A stretch of DNA of 64,000 nucleotides from JAGVSR01 sp963750715 (GCA_963750715.1 CAVVRP010000012.1:558001-622000); one strand, 5' to 3'. Positions 7,970-19,327 are shown, counted from the stretch's first letter. Numbers and translations: made by a program. Notes: generated from the letters alone by a model not told the origin.

Positions 7970-8667
7970 TTACTGCTTTGGCGCAGGGCGACCGGCGCCT
8001 TGGCGCCAGCGGCAGGAGCCTTAGTGCCGGCGGCGGCCGCCGGTGCCGCAACAGCGGTGGAACCCGTGGCAGTGGGCGCCCCGGCGGTGGCCGGATCGAT
8101 GCGCTGGGCCGGGATCTTGAAGTTCGGACCTGCCATGACGTAGGCCGCGATCAGTTCCTTCACCTTGGCGCGCTGCTCGTCGGTGCAAGTCTGATTGTTG
8201 CTCTTGCTCTCTTCAACCACGGCTTCCTTGTCGCCGTCTTTCTCGACAACCTTGATCTTGCCTGTCAGCAGCATGACCGTCGTTAGGTGGAGTTGGTTGA
8301 TGAAGACCAGTTGCTGGTCGGTCCACTTCTTCTCTTCTTCCATTCTCTTCATCAGCGAGCGGTGATTGAGGATCTGATCATCGCCGAGGCTGCAGACTTG
8401 GGCATGGGCGGAAAGTCGGCCGACCTTGATGACCTTCTGCGCCACGTCGATCGGCACCATCACCTCGTCTTTCTTCTTCTTGTCGATGACGATGACGGTG
8501 CCGTCCTGCTTCGAGAACTGCTGGGGCACAAGCGACCAGGCGTAGTCCATGAAGGTGCGCGTTGCCTTTTCACTCAGCTCCTGAGCCTGCGCCTGCCATG
8601 GGGCGAGCGCGAGTACAAGCATCGCAACGCTGAGTAACCGCATCCCCGCACTTTTCGTGGTCCGCAT
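7970..8667 (-). CDS. Exported hypothetical protein, probable 3' frameshift
   Basis: The protein starts with a signal peptide (MRLLSVAMLVLALAPWQAQAQ). A globular part follows with two conserved-looking cysteines (AQVCSLGDD, NNQTCTDEQ), then an Ala/Pro-rich tail. I do not recognise a family. The literal frame continues to 7522, reading out of frame through most of rpsD and across a strong terminator, which is implausible. A one-base shift near AKAPVA gives ...RPAPKQ and a stop at 7970-7972, just before that terminator, and this end is used here. ATG 8667 or 8643 may be the start. The product is likely periplasmic. Confidence 0.6.
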
Positions 8668-8851
8668 TAAATGCCCCTATTTATGCTCTGGAGACTTGCC
8701 GTCTCGTTATCGAAGCGACCGCCGGCAACCGGCCCGCAACTTTTATGGTTCCCGGACCCGGCGATCCGCTTGGCCAGCGAACCGCGATGCCCCTGCCACT
8801 GCCCTCGTCGTGGGCATCGCTCGGCTCAAAACTTGGCCAGATCATGGCGGC

Positions 8852-9685
8852 TCATGTGGAGGGCTTACGGCCCTTCCCCTTGCCGTGCGACAACGTTGCA
8901 ACTATGCCACGCAGAGTGCGCACCTCCTGTTCCGTGATGTTGGCCCGCAAAAACATCGAACGCAGATTATTGACGACGGCCGGGCGTTTTTGAGGCGGGT
9001 TGAAAAAGCCGAGCCGCTCGAGCTCGCCTTCGATGTGTTCGAAAAAGCCCTGCAATTCCTGTTTGTTGGCAAGTCGGTCGTAGCCAAAGTTGAACCCCGT
9101 TGCGACTGGGGTCTCATATGTGGTGACGCGCCCCAGGCTCGCTTTGTTGCTGTCACGCATCCACTCGTATCCCAGTATCAGGACCGCCTGGGCCAAATTA
9201 AGCGACGCGAAGCGGGTATTGACCGGAATCATCACGATTGCGTCGGCGTTGGCCACCTCACTGGTTTCCAGCCCATTGCGCTCCCGGCCGAACAAAATGC
9301 CACAGCGTTCTCCCCGGGCGATCCGGGTCCGCATCTCCGCGGTCACCTCCAGCGGCGTCATCACGGGCTTGCGCAAGTCGCGCTGGCGGGCCGTCGTCGC
9401 GCACACCCAGTTGAGATCGGTCATCGCAGCGTCGAGCGTCGGATAGGCGGCGGCATCGTCGATAACATAGTTCGCGCCTGATGCCGCGATACGCGCCTTC
9501 TCGTTCGGCCAGCCGTCGCGCGGATTGATGAGCCGCAGATCGTCGAACCCGAAATTGGCGCAAGCGCGCGCGACCATGCCGATGTTGTCGGCGAGTTGCG
9601 GCTCCATCAGCATGACGGACGGCGTCTCTCCCGACCCGGCGACAGGACTGCCCTGGATATGCTGGCGCCGGATACCGTGCCGCAA
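8852..9685 (-). CDS. trmJ: TrmJ-like tRNA (Cm32/Um32) 2'-O-methyltransferase, SPOUT class
   Basis: This SpoU/TrmH-type methyltransferase has motif 1 (MLMEPQLADNIGMVARACANFGF), motif 2 (CGILFGRERNGLETSEVANAD) and motif 3 (IPVNTRFASLNLAQAVLILGYEW), which together form the SAM-binding knot. The C-terminal extension (FFEHIEGELERLGFF...NNLRSMFLRANIT) is typical of TrmJ, which modifies tRNA position 32. A TTG at 9685 gives 277 residues, close to family size. The same frame stays open to a GTG at 10159 and would add 158 residues that contain four cysteines (CAELRC, CPGC). Whether that extension is translated is unclear. Confidence 0.85.
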   Translation of the reverse strand: MRHGIRRQHIQGSPVAGSGETPSVMLMEPQLADNIGMVARACANFGFDDLRLINPRDGWPNEKARIAASGANYVIDDAAAYPTLDAAMTDLNWVCATTARQRDLRKPVMTPLEVTAEMRTRIARGERCGILFGRERNGLETSEVANADAIVMIPVNTRFASLNLAQAVLILGYEWMRDSNKASLGRVTTYETPVATGFNFGYDRLANKQELQGFFEHIEGELERLGFFNPPQKRPAVVNNLRSMFLRANITEQEVRTLRGIVATLSHGKGKGRKPST

Positions 9686-10305
9686 CTTGCGCAGGACGCG
9701 CCGCGCCCAGAACCAATAGTTCTCTCCGCTCCACGACTTCTCCAGCGCCGCGAGCGCCGGCGTCGCGATTTTGCCCGTGCCCCGTCCGACGAGCCTAACC
9801 GCACCTTCACCGACCACGATCTCCTCGTGGGCCGCGATGAAATCATCGAGCGAATGAAGACCGTCGGCCTCTGAGCGGCGCTTGCAGCCAGGGCACGTCG
9901 CGTTATCAGCTTCACAGCGAAGCTCGGCGCAGTATGTCAACATCGGATCCAGCGCAGCGCGGTCGAGCCCCGGCACCGCCAGCACGGCAAGCCCCTGATC
10001 GATTGTCTTCTCGTGGCACGCATGCACGATGGCCGATAGTGCGGGGCCCCCGGCGTCGAGCCTGGGTTCAAGGCGGCCCGCGTTGTTCTCTACGACGACG
10101 TTCAATGAAATTCCCGCGATATCGAGTTGATATCGAGACGTGCGCCAGATTGGCCGCACCGGTCAAGTCGCGTCAGAGTGCATTGACCGATTGGTGCTAA
10201 CCACTTCGTCTTAATGCGGGCGGGAGACGGCATCAGTCTTTGACATTGTCCGCATTCGCACTAATGGTTAGATCTTCGTTGTACTTCGATCGGCGCATTG
10301 TTCAC
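9686..10305. other. Region upstream of the TrmJ-like gene, open in its frame
   Basis: About 470 bases upstream of the suggested trmJ start remain open on the minus strand in the same frame, with normal residue composition and a CAELRC...CPGCKRR cluster. It could be a genuine N-terminal extension, the remnant of a fused gene, or chance in high-GC DNA. The plus-strand frames look like shadows. The part from 10160 to 10305 shows no gene and probably carries promoters. Confidence 0.35.
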
Positions 10306-10599
10306 ATGCGAACTACCAAACACGCCAGTCTTTCGGTTATTGGCCTCTTACTGTCTGCGCTCCTTGCTTCAAGCCAAGTGTCCGCCATCGGACCGCGCAC
10401 TGCGGAACCTGCCGCTGCCGTTTCGCAGACGCTGCTCAACGTGTCGACCAAACTGGGCACGGGGTTGCAGAACGTCGCGCGGCAACTACCGGCTCAATCT
10501 TTCTGGCCCCAAGCCGATTGGCGCAAGCTGTTGCGGCAATCCCCCTCGCACCGAGCCAGATCAGCGACGCCCCCGCGGATCTTGCGCCGGCCGAGTTAG
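10306..10599 (+). CDS. Small exported hypothetical protein
   Basis: The 97-residue frame starts MRTTKHASLSVIGLLLSAL and ends its signal peptide near SSQVSAIG. An amphipathic stretch follows (SQTLLNVSTKLGTGLQNVA). The C-terminal third (SPSHRARSATPPRILRRPS) has shadow-like composition. The neighbouring frame from about 10520 reads more naturally (AVAAIPLAPSQISDAPADLA), so the gene may be frameshifted or decayed at its 3' end. It lies upstream of icd on the same strand. I recognise no family. Confidence 0.4.
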   Translation: MRTTKHASLSVIGLLLSALLASSQVSAIGPRTAEPAAAVSQTLLNVSTKLGTGLQNVARQLPAQSFWPQADWRKLLRQSPSHRARSATPPRILRRPS

Positions 10600-10769
10600 G
10601 TTGCGAGCCTCCCCGCGACTTGGCGGTTCCACCGAAGCACCCCACAGCGCCGCCACTTCGACAAAACTATTCTGTGCCAGGCCGCGCCAAATCTTGCGTG
10701 AACCCTGAATTTGTTGCATTGCAACGACAGTGCCAGCCTTGTCCTCCGCAGCCGCGAAAAGGGTCCCGA

Positions 10770-11984
10770 ATGAGCAAGATCAAAGTGACCGGAACCGTCG
10801 TCGAACTCGACGGCGACGAGATGACCCGCATCATCTGGCAGCTCATCAAGGACAAACTGATCCACCCCTACCTGGACGTGAAACTCGATTACTATGATCT
10901 GGGTATCGAGCAGCGCGACAAGACCAGCGATCAGATCACGATCGACGCGGCCAACGCCATTAAGAAGCATGGCGTCGGCGTGAAGTGCGCAACGATCACG
11001 CCGGACGAAGCTCGCGTGAAGGAGTTCGGGCTCAAGGAGATGTGGAAGTCGCCGAACGGCACCATCCGCAACATCTTGGGCGGTGTGATCTTCCGTGAGC
11101 CGATCATCTGTAAGAACGTGCCACGGCTCGTACCCGGCTGGACGCAACCGATCATCGTCGGCCGTCATGCCTTTGGCGACCAGTACAAAGCCACGGATTT
11201 CAGGTTTCCCGGTAAAGGCACGCTGTCGATCAAATTCGTCGGCGACGACGGCAAGGTCATCGAGAAGGAGGTGTTCAAGGCACCCGACGCCGGGGTCGCC
11301 ATGGCGATGTACAATCTCGACGAGTCGATCCGCGAGTTTGCAAGGGCGTCCTTGAACTACGGCCTCAACCGCAATTATCCCGTCTACCTGTCAACCAAGA
11401 ACACAATCCTCAAGGCGTACGACGGCCGCTTCAAGGATATCTTCCAGGAAATCTTCGACGCCGAGTTCGCCGAGGAGTTTAAGAAGCGCAAGATCGTATA
11501 CGAGCACCGCCTGATCGACGACATGGTGGCGTCCGCGATGAAATGGTCGGGTGGCTACGTCTGGGCGTGCAAGAACTACGACGGCGACGTGCAATCCGAT
11601 ACTGTCGCGCAAGGCTTCGGATCGCTCGGCCTCATGACGTCGGTCCTGATGACGCCGGACGGTAAGACGGTCGAAGCCGAGGCGGCGCACGGCACGGTGA
11701 CACGCCACTACCGCGAACATCAGAAGGGCAAGGCAACGTCGACCAACGCCATCGCATCGATCTTCGCATGGACGCGCGGGCTGGCCCATCGCGCCAAGCT
11801 CGACGGCAACGACAAACTTGCCAACTTCGCCAACACTCTCGAAAAAGTCTGCATCGGCACGGTCGAGTCCGGGTTCATGACCAAGGATCTCGCCCTTCTC
11901 GTTGGGCCCGATCAGAAGTGGCTGTCGACCACGGGGTTCCTCGACAAGGTCGACGAGAACCTGAAGAAGGCCATGACAGTCTGA
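10770..11984 (+). CDS. icd: NADP-dependent isocitrate dehydrogenase
   Basis: The 404-residue product has the size and sequence of the eukaryote-like (type II) NADP-IDH found in Alphaproteobacteria: KVTGTVVELDGDEMTRIIW at the N-terminus, NGTIRNILGGVIFREPI in the substrate region, then IDDMVASAMKWSGGYVWACKNYDGDVQSD and EAAHGTVTRHYR near the cofactor site. It converts isocitrate to 2-oxoglutarate in the TCA cycle and supplies NADPH. ATG 10770 is fixed by homology. It appears monocistronic. Confidence 0.97.
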   Translation: MSKIKVTGTVVELDGDEMTRIIWQLIKDKLIHPYLDVKLDYYDLGIEQRDKTSDQITIDAANAIKKHGVGVKCATITPDEARVKEFGLKEMWKSPNGTIRNILGGVIFREPIICKNVPRLVPGWTQPIIVGRHAFGDQYKATDFRFPGKGTLSIKFVGDDGKVIEKEVFKAPDAGVAMAMYNLDESIREFARASLNYGLNRNYPVYLSTKNTILKAYDGRFKDIFQEIFDAEFAEEFKKRKIVYEHRLIDDMVASAMKWSGGYVWACKNYDGDVQSDTVAQGFGSLGLMTSVLMTPDGKTVEAEAAHGTVTRHYREHQKGKATSTNAIASIFAWTRGLAHRAKLDGNDKLANFANTLEKVCIGTVESGFMTKDLALLVGPDQKWLSTTGFLDKVDENLKKAMTV

Positions 11985-12102
11985 GCGATCGCGAACCTGC
12001 CGCGGGTTTCAACTGACGCGAGCTTGCACGATGTGCGTGCAGCGGCGACATTGGGCTTGGCAGCCACTTCGCTTTGTCGGCGACTCTCAAGGTGAAGCTC
12101 TG

Positions 12103-12882
12103 ATGTTTTGCAGACAACCGCGCTCCCTGCACCTCATCGTTCGCGCGATCGTTGTTGTCGCAGGTCTGGCCGTTGCTCTCCCGGCGGTTTCAGCTCCCGA
12201 GCCGCCCGGCTATGCCGAGATTTTTACGCGCGCCTTCTCACCGGATTTTAGTGCAACGGCCGATGACGCGCTGCTGGGGGAAGGCCCGCGACTGGTCAAG
12301 GTCTACTTCAAGGTCATCGACTTGGGCCGGCTCAAGATCACCAGCGGCCACATCGTCGCCGCCGACCCCTTCATCGGAACGAACAACGCGGCCTTCACGC
12401 AGAAGGTGCCGACAGGAGAATTCCCGGTCGAACTCGCCATCCTGCAGGGCTCGATGGGCAAGCGCCGCGTCGCATTTGCGCGGGTTGCGTTCTCGGGCAA
12501 CGCCACTGTGGGCTGGTCGCTGGCCGTGCGCCCCGCCGACCAGCCCGGCACTATGAAGCCGGACGAAATCCTGGGCTACCCGGTCGAATCCGGCACCGGC
12601 GGCTTCTTCGACCGTGACGCAGGAAAAGCGGCCGCGCAAAGGATGAAAGAAGACGATCAGCTGATAGAGCGCTGGCTCGATCAGGGCATGATGCGGGGCG
12701 CCAAGGAGCGCGGCACCGGTTTCCATGTGCTGGAAGACATAGGGCCCGCCAATGTCGCCGCCTTTGACAGTGGCTGGGGTGACGGCGTCTACGCCTCGTG
12801 GTTTGGCTACGACGCCGAAGGCAACGTGACAGTCCTGTTGACGGACTTCGACATCATCGACTGGTCGAAGGCAAAATGGTGA
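12103..12882 (+). CDS. Exported DUF4241 protein
   Basis: The 259-residue product begins with a signal peptide (LIVRAIVVVAGLAVALPAVSA). A DUF4241 domain follows: GRLKITSGHIVAADPF, FPVELAILQG and the terminal GWGDGVYASWFGYDAEGNVTVLLTDFDII. The domain has no known activity. A longer frame begins upstream, but ATG 12103 directly precedes the signal peptide. The kef gene runs towards it from the opposite strand, and the literal kef frame would read antisense through this gene. Confidence 0.82.
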   Translation: MFCRQPRSLHLIVRAIVVVAGLAVALPAVSAPEPPGYAEIFTRAFSPDFSATADDALLGEGPRLVKVYFKVIDLGRLKITSGHIVAADPFIGTNNAAFTQKVPTGEFPVELAILQGSMGKRRVAFARVAFSGNATVGWSLAVRPADQPGTMKPDEILGYPVESGTGGFFDRDAGKAAAQRMKEDDQLIERWLDQGMMRGAKERGTGFHVLEDIGPANVAAFDSGWGDGVYASWFGYDAEGNVTVLLTDFDIIDWSKAKW

Positions 12883-12905
12883 GGCAATCAGCGCCGCCGC
12901 TTCGG

Positions 12906-14715
12906 TCAGATCTTGCCCGCGCCACGCACACTTGATTTGGAGCGTACGCCCACGGCTGGTCGACCGGCCTGCGGTCTGTGCTGCTTCCTGCAGCGCGTGC
13001 CTGAATTCATCGCGTTTCTCATGGATCGATGCGATTACCGGTCCCGCCGGTATGCCGAGATCGACGAGTGCTGCTTCCGACAATTGCAGACTGGCTTCGA
13101 TCGTTTCGGGAACCGCGTCAGTGACTCCGATCTCGTAAAGATGACGCGCGTGATCGGCATCGCGCGCGCGGGCGACGATGGCGACGCCGGGGTGCGTCTG
13201 GCGGGCCGCCGCAACAATCACGTCGGTCGCCTGCCAATCGTGGATCGTGATGATAACCGCCTTCGCGGTCTTGAGACCGCAATGCTCGAGAAACTGCGGC
13301 ATCATCGCATCGCCGAAATAGACAGGCTTACCCGCCGCGCGCGCCTCCGCGACGAGGTCAGCGCGTTTCTCTGTGACGATGTGGCGTACGTTGTGGATCT
13401 TGAGCATAGCCGATACCAGCGCTCCGACCCGGCCATGACCCACCACGATCGCCACGACGGTGTCGTCGTGGGCGGGAAGAGCAAGCAGCGCCGGATCGAC
13501 AGGGGCAGCGGTCTTGGCCGGGAAAATGCGGCGCGCCGCTGCATCCAGAAGCGGGATCAGCACCATCGACAAAGACGTCACTGCGAGCACGAATGCGCCC
13601 GTCGCCGCATCGACGACGCCGGACGCGATCGCAAGGCCGATGACGATGAAGGCAAACTCGCCACCGGGGCCGATCAATGCTCCGGTCTTTGCGGCAATTG
13701 GCCAACCGAAACCATACAAGCGCACCAGTCCCGCCGCGATCAGCCCCTTGACGACAACCAGTGCAACCACCGCCAGAAGCAGAGCGATCGGATTGGACAG
13801 GAGCACCGACAGATCGAGGTTCGCACCCACCGCGAAAAAGAACACGCCGAGGAGCAATCCCTTCACTGGTTCGATCGTCGATTCGATAGCCCGCCGGTAT
13901 TCAGTTTCAGCGAGCAGAAGACCGGCGACGAATGCACCGAGCGCCATGGACAAACCCGCAGCCGCTGTCAGCACACCTGAGCCGACCGCCACCAGCAGCA
14001 CCGCCGCCACGAACAGGTCTTGGCTCTCGCTCGATGCCACAAGCCGAAACAGCGGCCGCAGCACTACGAAGCCAATAGCAATGATCGCGCCGATCGCCAA
14101 GAGCGATTGCCCGAAGGCGATACCGAGATTGAACAGCAAAGAGTTGGCCTGGCCGGGCGCCAGGATGGGAACCAGCATCAGCAAAGGTACGACCGCTAGA
14201 TCCTGCATCAACAGAATCGCAAAACTCGTGCGGCCGGTTCCAAGCGCCAACCGGTTCTGGGCAGCGAGCAACTCGATGACGATCGCCGTCGACGACAGCG
14301 CCAGACTGAGACCGATCAGCACTGCCGCCGACGCCGGTGCGCCGAGCGCATGGGCCGCAAGCCCTATGGCCCCGGCGGACAGCAGAACCTGCAGCGAGCC
14401 GAGCCCGAACACGAGCCGCCGCATCGTCCACAGTCGCTGCAGGGAAAGCTCCAGTCCGATAATAAAAAGAAGAAACGTGACGCCGAGTGCTGCGAAGGGC
14501 GCAAGATTCTCCGGCTCTGAAACGCTCACCCATTCCAGAAACGGATAGCTTGCTGTCTGACCTCCCAGAGCCTGCGGACCCAGCGCGACGCCGGCGAGCA
14601 GATATCCCAGAACCGGGTTTATCTTCGCACGTTGCAGAAGCGGCACAGCGATCGCCGCCGCACCGAGAACTGCCATCAGATCCTTGTAGACACCGATATC
14701 GTGGGTTGCCGCCAT
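12906..14715 (-). CDS. Kef-type K+/H+ antiporter with TrkA-N domain, 3' frameshift
   Basis: An N-terminal CPA2 exchanger domain of 10 or more helices (from DLMAVLGAAAIAVPLLQRAKINPVLGY) is followed by a TrkA-N/RCK nucleotide-binding domain starting near VVAIVVGHGRVGALVSAM. The family exports potassium and is gated by cytosolic ligands. The literal frame runs to 12238, antisense through the DUF4241 gene. A one-base correction near AAQTAGR gives a stop at 12906-12908 and about 602 residues, the normal size, ending RSKSSVRGAGKI. ATG 14715 is preferred over a GTG at 14751. Confidence 0.82.
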
Positions 14716-14800
14716 CCGCTCCGCCCTGTCCCCACCGTTTCGTGCGAACACAGGATTGATGCCTCAGGCCCGTAACGCAAGCCTAGGTTTTGAGGCCAGC

Positions 14801-15199
14801 CTACGGCTTGGGCGCGGCAGGAAGCTTTTCGCGGATTTCACTCATGCGCTTCACGGCTGCTTCGACGAACGATGTGCACACCTTCTCCGAAGCCGTGCAG
14901 ATCACGCCTGTCTCTTGAACAATCTCATTACCCTTCTTGACGGATCGACTGCACACGGCAGCGGGATGGGCGGTCGTGTTGGCGACGGAGATGCCCCAAA
15001 GCGTATCATCGGTTGGATCGTGCATGAAGACAGTGGTGGTCGAACGCCCCTGCGATGTGACCTGCGGTTTTTGAAGCTCGATCAACAAGTCGACGATGGT
15101 GACGTTGTCGGCGCGGCCACACATTTTCTCCGCCGAAGCCTGTGCGGCAAAGACTGTGAGCATCGCGAGGCAAGCCATCGAAGCTGGGATCATGCGCAT
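14801..15199 (-). CDS. Exported hypothetical protein
   Basis: The 132-residue product has a signal peptide (MRMIPASMACLAMLTVFAAQASA). Its mature part has four cysteines (KMCGR, AVCSRS, VICTAS, KVCTSF), likely forming disulfides in the periplasm. It ends in a Pro-rich tail. No family is recognised. It lies between kef and alaS on the same strand. Confidence 0.75.
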   Translation of the reverse strand: MRMIPASMACLAMLTVFAAQASAEKMCGRADNVTIVDLLIELQKPQVTSQGRSTTTVFMHDPTDDTLWGISVANTTAHPAAVCSRSVKKGNEIVQETGVICTASEKVCTSFVEAAVKRMSEIREKLPAAPKP

Positions 15200-15259
15200 G
15201 GAAACTGGTCCTGGGGGTCAAATAGCCGAGAGTTGTGGAGAGCCGCCGGGCAGATGCTA

Positions 15260-17962
15260 TCAACCCGCCAGTTGAGCTTCGATCGCTGCCAGAGCGTCGG
15301 CGGCCTTGGAGCCATCCGGACCGCCGGCCTGGGCCATGTCGGGACGCCCGCCACCGCCCTTTCCGCCAAGCGCTTCCGCTCCCGCCTTAACGAGATCGAC
15401 CGCGTTCCAGATCTTCACCAAATCCTCCGTGACGCCAACCGCAAGCCCGGCCTTGCCGTCCTCAGTCACGCCGACGATTGCGACGATTCCGGAACCCACG
15501 TGCTTCTTGCCATCATCGACAAGGCCGCGAAGATCCTTCGGATTGAGCCCTTCGACCTTACGCGCGAACAGATTGACGGAGCCCACCTTGCGCACCGCGC
15601 TCGCTGCACCTTCGGCGCCGTTGGCACCGCCGCCGCCGAGCGCGATCTGCTTCTTCGCATCGGCCAGCTGACGTTCCATCTGGCGGCGTTCCTCGACGAG
15701 GGCCTTCAGGCGTTCGACGACATCATCGGGACGTGTCTTCAGAACCGCGGCAGCCTCCTTCAGACGTTCCTCAGCGGTTGCCAGATAGTCGCGCGCTGCG
15801 TCGGCCGTCAGGGCCTCGATGCGGCGGACACCGGCGGAGCTTGCGCTTTCCGCGAGGATCTTGACGAGGCCGATGTCGCCCGTGCGCTTGACGTGCGTCC
15901 CGCCGCACAGTTCGACGGACCATGCCTTGTTGCCCTTGTTGCTCTTGCCGCCATGCGCACCCTCGCCCATCGAGACGACGCGCACCTCATCGCCGTACTT
16001 CTCCCCAAACAGCGCCATAGCGCCGGTCGCTTTGGCGTCTTCCAGGGCCATGAGGCGCGTCTCGACGGGCGTATTCTGTAGGATGATGGCGTTGGCGAGG
16101 CTCTCGACCGTGCGCACCTCATCCACACTCATCGGCTTTTGATGCACGAAGTCGAAGCGCAGCCTATCCGGCGAAACCAGCGAGCCCTTCTGCGCCACGT
16201 GAGTGCCGAGCACAAGCCGCAACGCCTCATGCAAGAGATGCGTGGCCGAATGGTTGGCGCGCGTCGCCGTGCGCCGGGCGTGATCGACTTCCAGTTCGAC
16301 GGCATCGCCCATCTTGAACTGACCGCCATCGACGACGCCGAAGTGCACGAATAGATCGCCGACTTTTTTATGCGTGTCGGTGACGCGGAAAACAGCGCCC
16401 TTGGGGCCGCGAACGATGCCGGTGTCACCCACTTGGCCGCCGCTCTCACCATAGAAGGGCGTCTGATTGAGAACGAGCGCACCCTCATCGCCTGCCTTCA
16501 GCACTTTCACTTCCTTACCGCCGGAAACGATCACGCGGATGGCGCCCTCCGCCGTCTCGGTGTCGTAGCCGAGGAACTCCGTCGCGCCGGTCTTTTCCTT
16601 GACCTCGAACCAGACGGTTTCGGTCGCGGCTTCACCTGAACCCCGCCAGGCTCGCCGCGCGTCCTCCTTCTGCTTCTCCATCGCCGATTCGAATGCAGCT
16701 TTGTCGACCGCAATACCGCGCGGACGCAACGCGTCCTCCGTCAGATCCAGCGGGAAGCCGAACGTGTCGTAGAGCTTGAACGCGACGTCGCCGGGAAACA
16801 CAGCGCCCTTTTTGAGGCCGCCCGACGCTTCGCCGAGCAGCTTCAGCCCGTTGTCGAGCGTCCTCTTAAAGCGGGTCTCCTCAAGCTTCAGCGTCTCGGC
16901 GATGAGAGCTTCGGCGCGTACAAGTTCGGGATAGGCAGAGCCCATCTCGCGCACCAGCGACGGGACAAGGCGATGCATCAGCGGATCGCGGCAGCCCAAC
17001 TGATGGGCGTAGCGCATGGCGCGGCGCATGATGCGTCGGAGTACGTAGCCACGGCCCTCGTTCGACGGCAGCACGCCATCGGCAATGAGGAAGCTGGTCG
17101 CGCGCAGATGATCGGCGATGACACGCCGGGCCGGCTTGACGTCGACGTCGTGCCCCTTGTCGCCAGCGCCGAGCTTGGCACACTCGTCGCGGATCGCCGC
17201 GATCAGCGCCTTGAACAGGTCCGTCTCGTAGTTGTCATGCGTGCCCTGAAGCACGGCGGAGATGCGCTCCAGACCCATGCCCGTATCGATCGACGGCTTT
17301 GGCAGCGACACGCGATCGCCGGGACCGCGCTGCTCGAATTGCATGAACACGAGGTTCCAGATCTCGATGAAGCGGTCACCGTCGGCATCCGCCGAGCCGG
17401 GTGGCCCGCCTAGGATCTTGTCGCCATGATCGAAAAAAATCTCGGTGCACGGCCCGCACGGCCCCGTGTCGCCCATGCGCCAGAAGTTGTCATCGCTCGC
17501 AATACGGATAATGCGACTGTCTGGAAACCCCGTCAGTTTCTTCCAGATGCGATGCGCATCTTCATCCTCGTGATAGACAGTGACGGAAAGCCGCTTCGGG
17601 TCGAGGCCGAATTCCTTAGTGATGAGGTTCCAGGCGAGTTCGATGGCGTGTTCTTTGAAATAGTCGCCGAACGAGAAGTTGCCGAGCATCTCGAAAAAAG
17701 TGTGATGACGCGCCGTGTAGCCGACGTTGTCGAGATCATTGTGCTTCCCGCCCGCGCGCACGCACTTCTGCGACGTAGCCGCCCGCACGTAGGGCCGTGT
17801 CTCCTGCCCGGTGAACACGTTCTTGAACTGCACCATGCCGGCGTTGGTGAACATCAGCGTCGGATCGTTGCGCGGCACGAGCGGAGAGGACGCGACGATT
17901 TCATGATCGTTGGACTTGAAGTAGTCGAAGAACGCCCTTCGGATCTCGTTGACGCCGGTCAT
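15260..17962 (-). CDS. alaS: Alanyl-tRNA synthetase
   Basis: The 900-residue product is full length: a class II catalytic domain (MFTNAGMVQFKNVFTG, HHTFFEMLGNFSFGDYFKEHA), a tRNA-recognition region, an editing domain with zinc ligands HSATHLLH and CGGTHV, and a C-terminal C-Ala domain. It attaches alanine to tRNA-Ala. ATG 17962 is set by homology. It lies downstream of recA in the same orientation, an order common in Rhizobiales, with a hairpin between the two genes. Confidence 0.97.
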   Translation of the reverse strand: MTGVNEIRRAFFDYFKSNDHEIVASSPLVPRNDPTLMFTNAGMVQFKNVFTGQETRPYVRAATSQKCVRAGGKHNDLDNVGYTARHHTFFEMLGNFSFGDYFKEHAIELAWNLITKEFGLDPKRLSVTVYHEDEDAHRIWKKLTGFPDSRIIRIASDDNFWRMGDTGPCGPCTEIFFDHGDKILGGPPGSADADGDRFIEIWNLVFMQFEQRGPGDRVSLPKPSIDTGMGLERISAVLQGTHDNYETDLFKALIAAIRDECAKLGAGDKGHDVDVKPARRVIADHLRATSFLIADGVLPSNEGRGYVLRRIMRRAMRYAHQLGCRDPLMHRLVPSLVREMGSAYPELVRAEALIAETLKLEETRFKRTLDNGLKLLGEASGGLKKGAVFPGDVAFKLYDTFGFPLDLTEDALRPRGIAVDKAAFESAMEKQKEDARRAWRGSGEAATETVWFEVKEKTGATEFLGYDTETAEGAIRVIVSGGKEVKVLKAGDEGALVLNQTPFYGESGGQVGDTGIVRGPKGAVFRVTDTHKKVGDLFVHFGVVDGGQFKMGDAVELEVDHARRTATRANHSATHLLHEALRLVLGTHVAQKGSLVSPDRLRFDFVHQKPMSVDEVRTVESLANAIILQNTPVETRLMALEDAKATGAMALFGEKYGDEVRVVSMGEGAHGGKSNKGNKAWSVELCGGTHVKRTGDIGLVKILAESASSAGVRRIEALTADAARDYLATAEERLKEAAAVLKTRPDDVVERLKALVEERRQMERQLADAKKQIALGGGGANGAEGAASAVRKVGSVNLFARKVEGLNPKDLRGLVDDGKKHVGSGIVAIVGVTEDGKAGLAVGVTEDLVKIWNAVDLVKAGAEALGGKGGGGRPDMAQAGGPDGSKAADALAAIEAQLAG

Positions 17963-18060
17963 TTTGGTCCTGTGGTCGAAATGGCAACTGGCACGTTGGT
18001 AAAGAGGAGGCCGTTGTAGCGGCGCGCCTCCCCCCTGTCCAGAAACGCCGGACGGAGCGA

Positions 18061-18099
18061 AAATGCGAAGCGGCGGGCCGCAACTAGGCACCCCGCCGC
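18061..18099 (-). terminator. Hairpin downstream of recA
   Basis: An eight-base stem (gcggcggg / cccgccgc) lies 33 bases beyond the recA stop. On the minus strand it is followed by ttcgcatttt. It is a probable terminator between recA and alaS. Confidence 0.55.
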
Positions 18100-18131
18100 A
18101 CTTAACTCAAAACGGGCACCCGGCTTAAGGA

Positions 18132-19289
<1,158 letters not shown>

Positions 19290-19327
19290 CTTATGGCATC
19301 AGTTGCACATCAGCAATTTGCCAAGTC

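Noticed and set aside
10518..10769. Upstream extension of the icd frame
   Set aside because: NADP-IDH homology begins exactly at ATG 10770; the extension is Pro-rich and may belong to the preceding small gene in a shifted frame.
12238..12905. Continuation of the kef frame antisense to the DUF4241 gene
   Set aside because: The DUF4241 gene on the other strand has a recognised domain; the antisense residues match no exchanger sequence.
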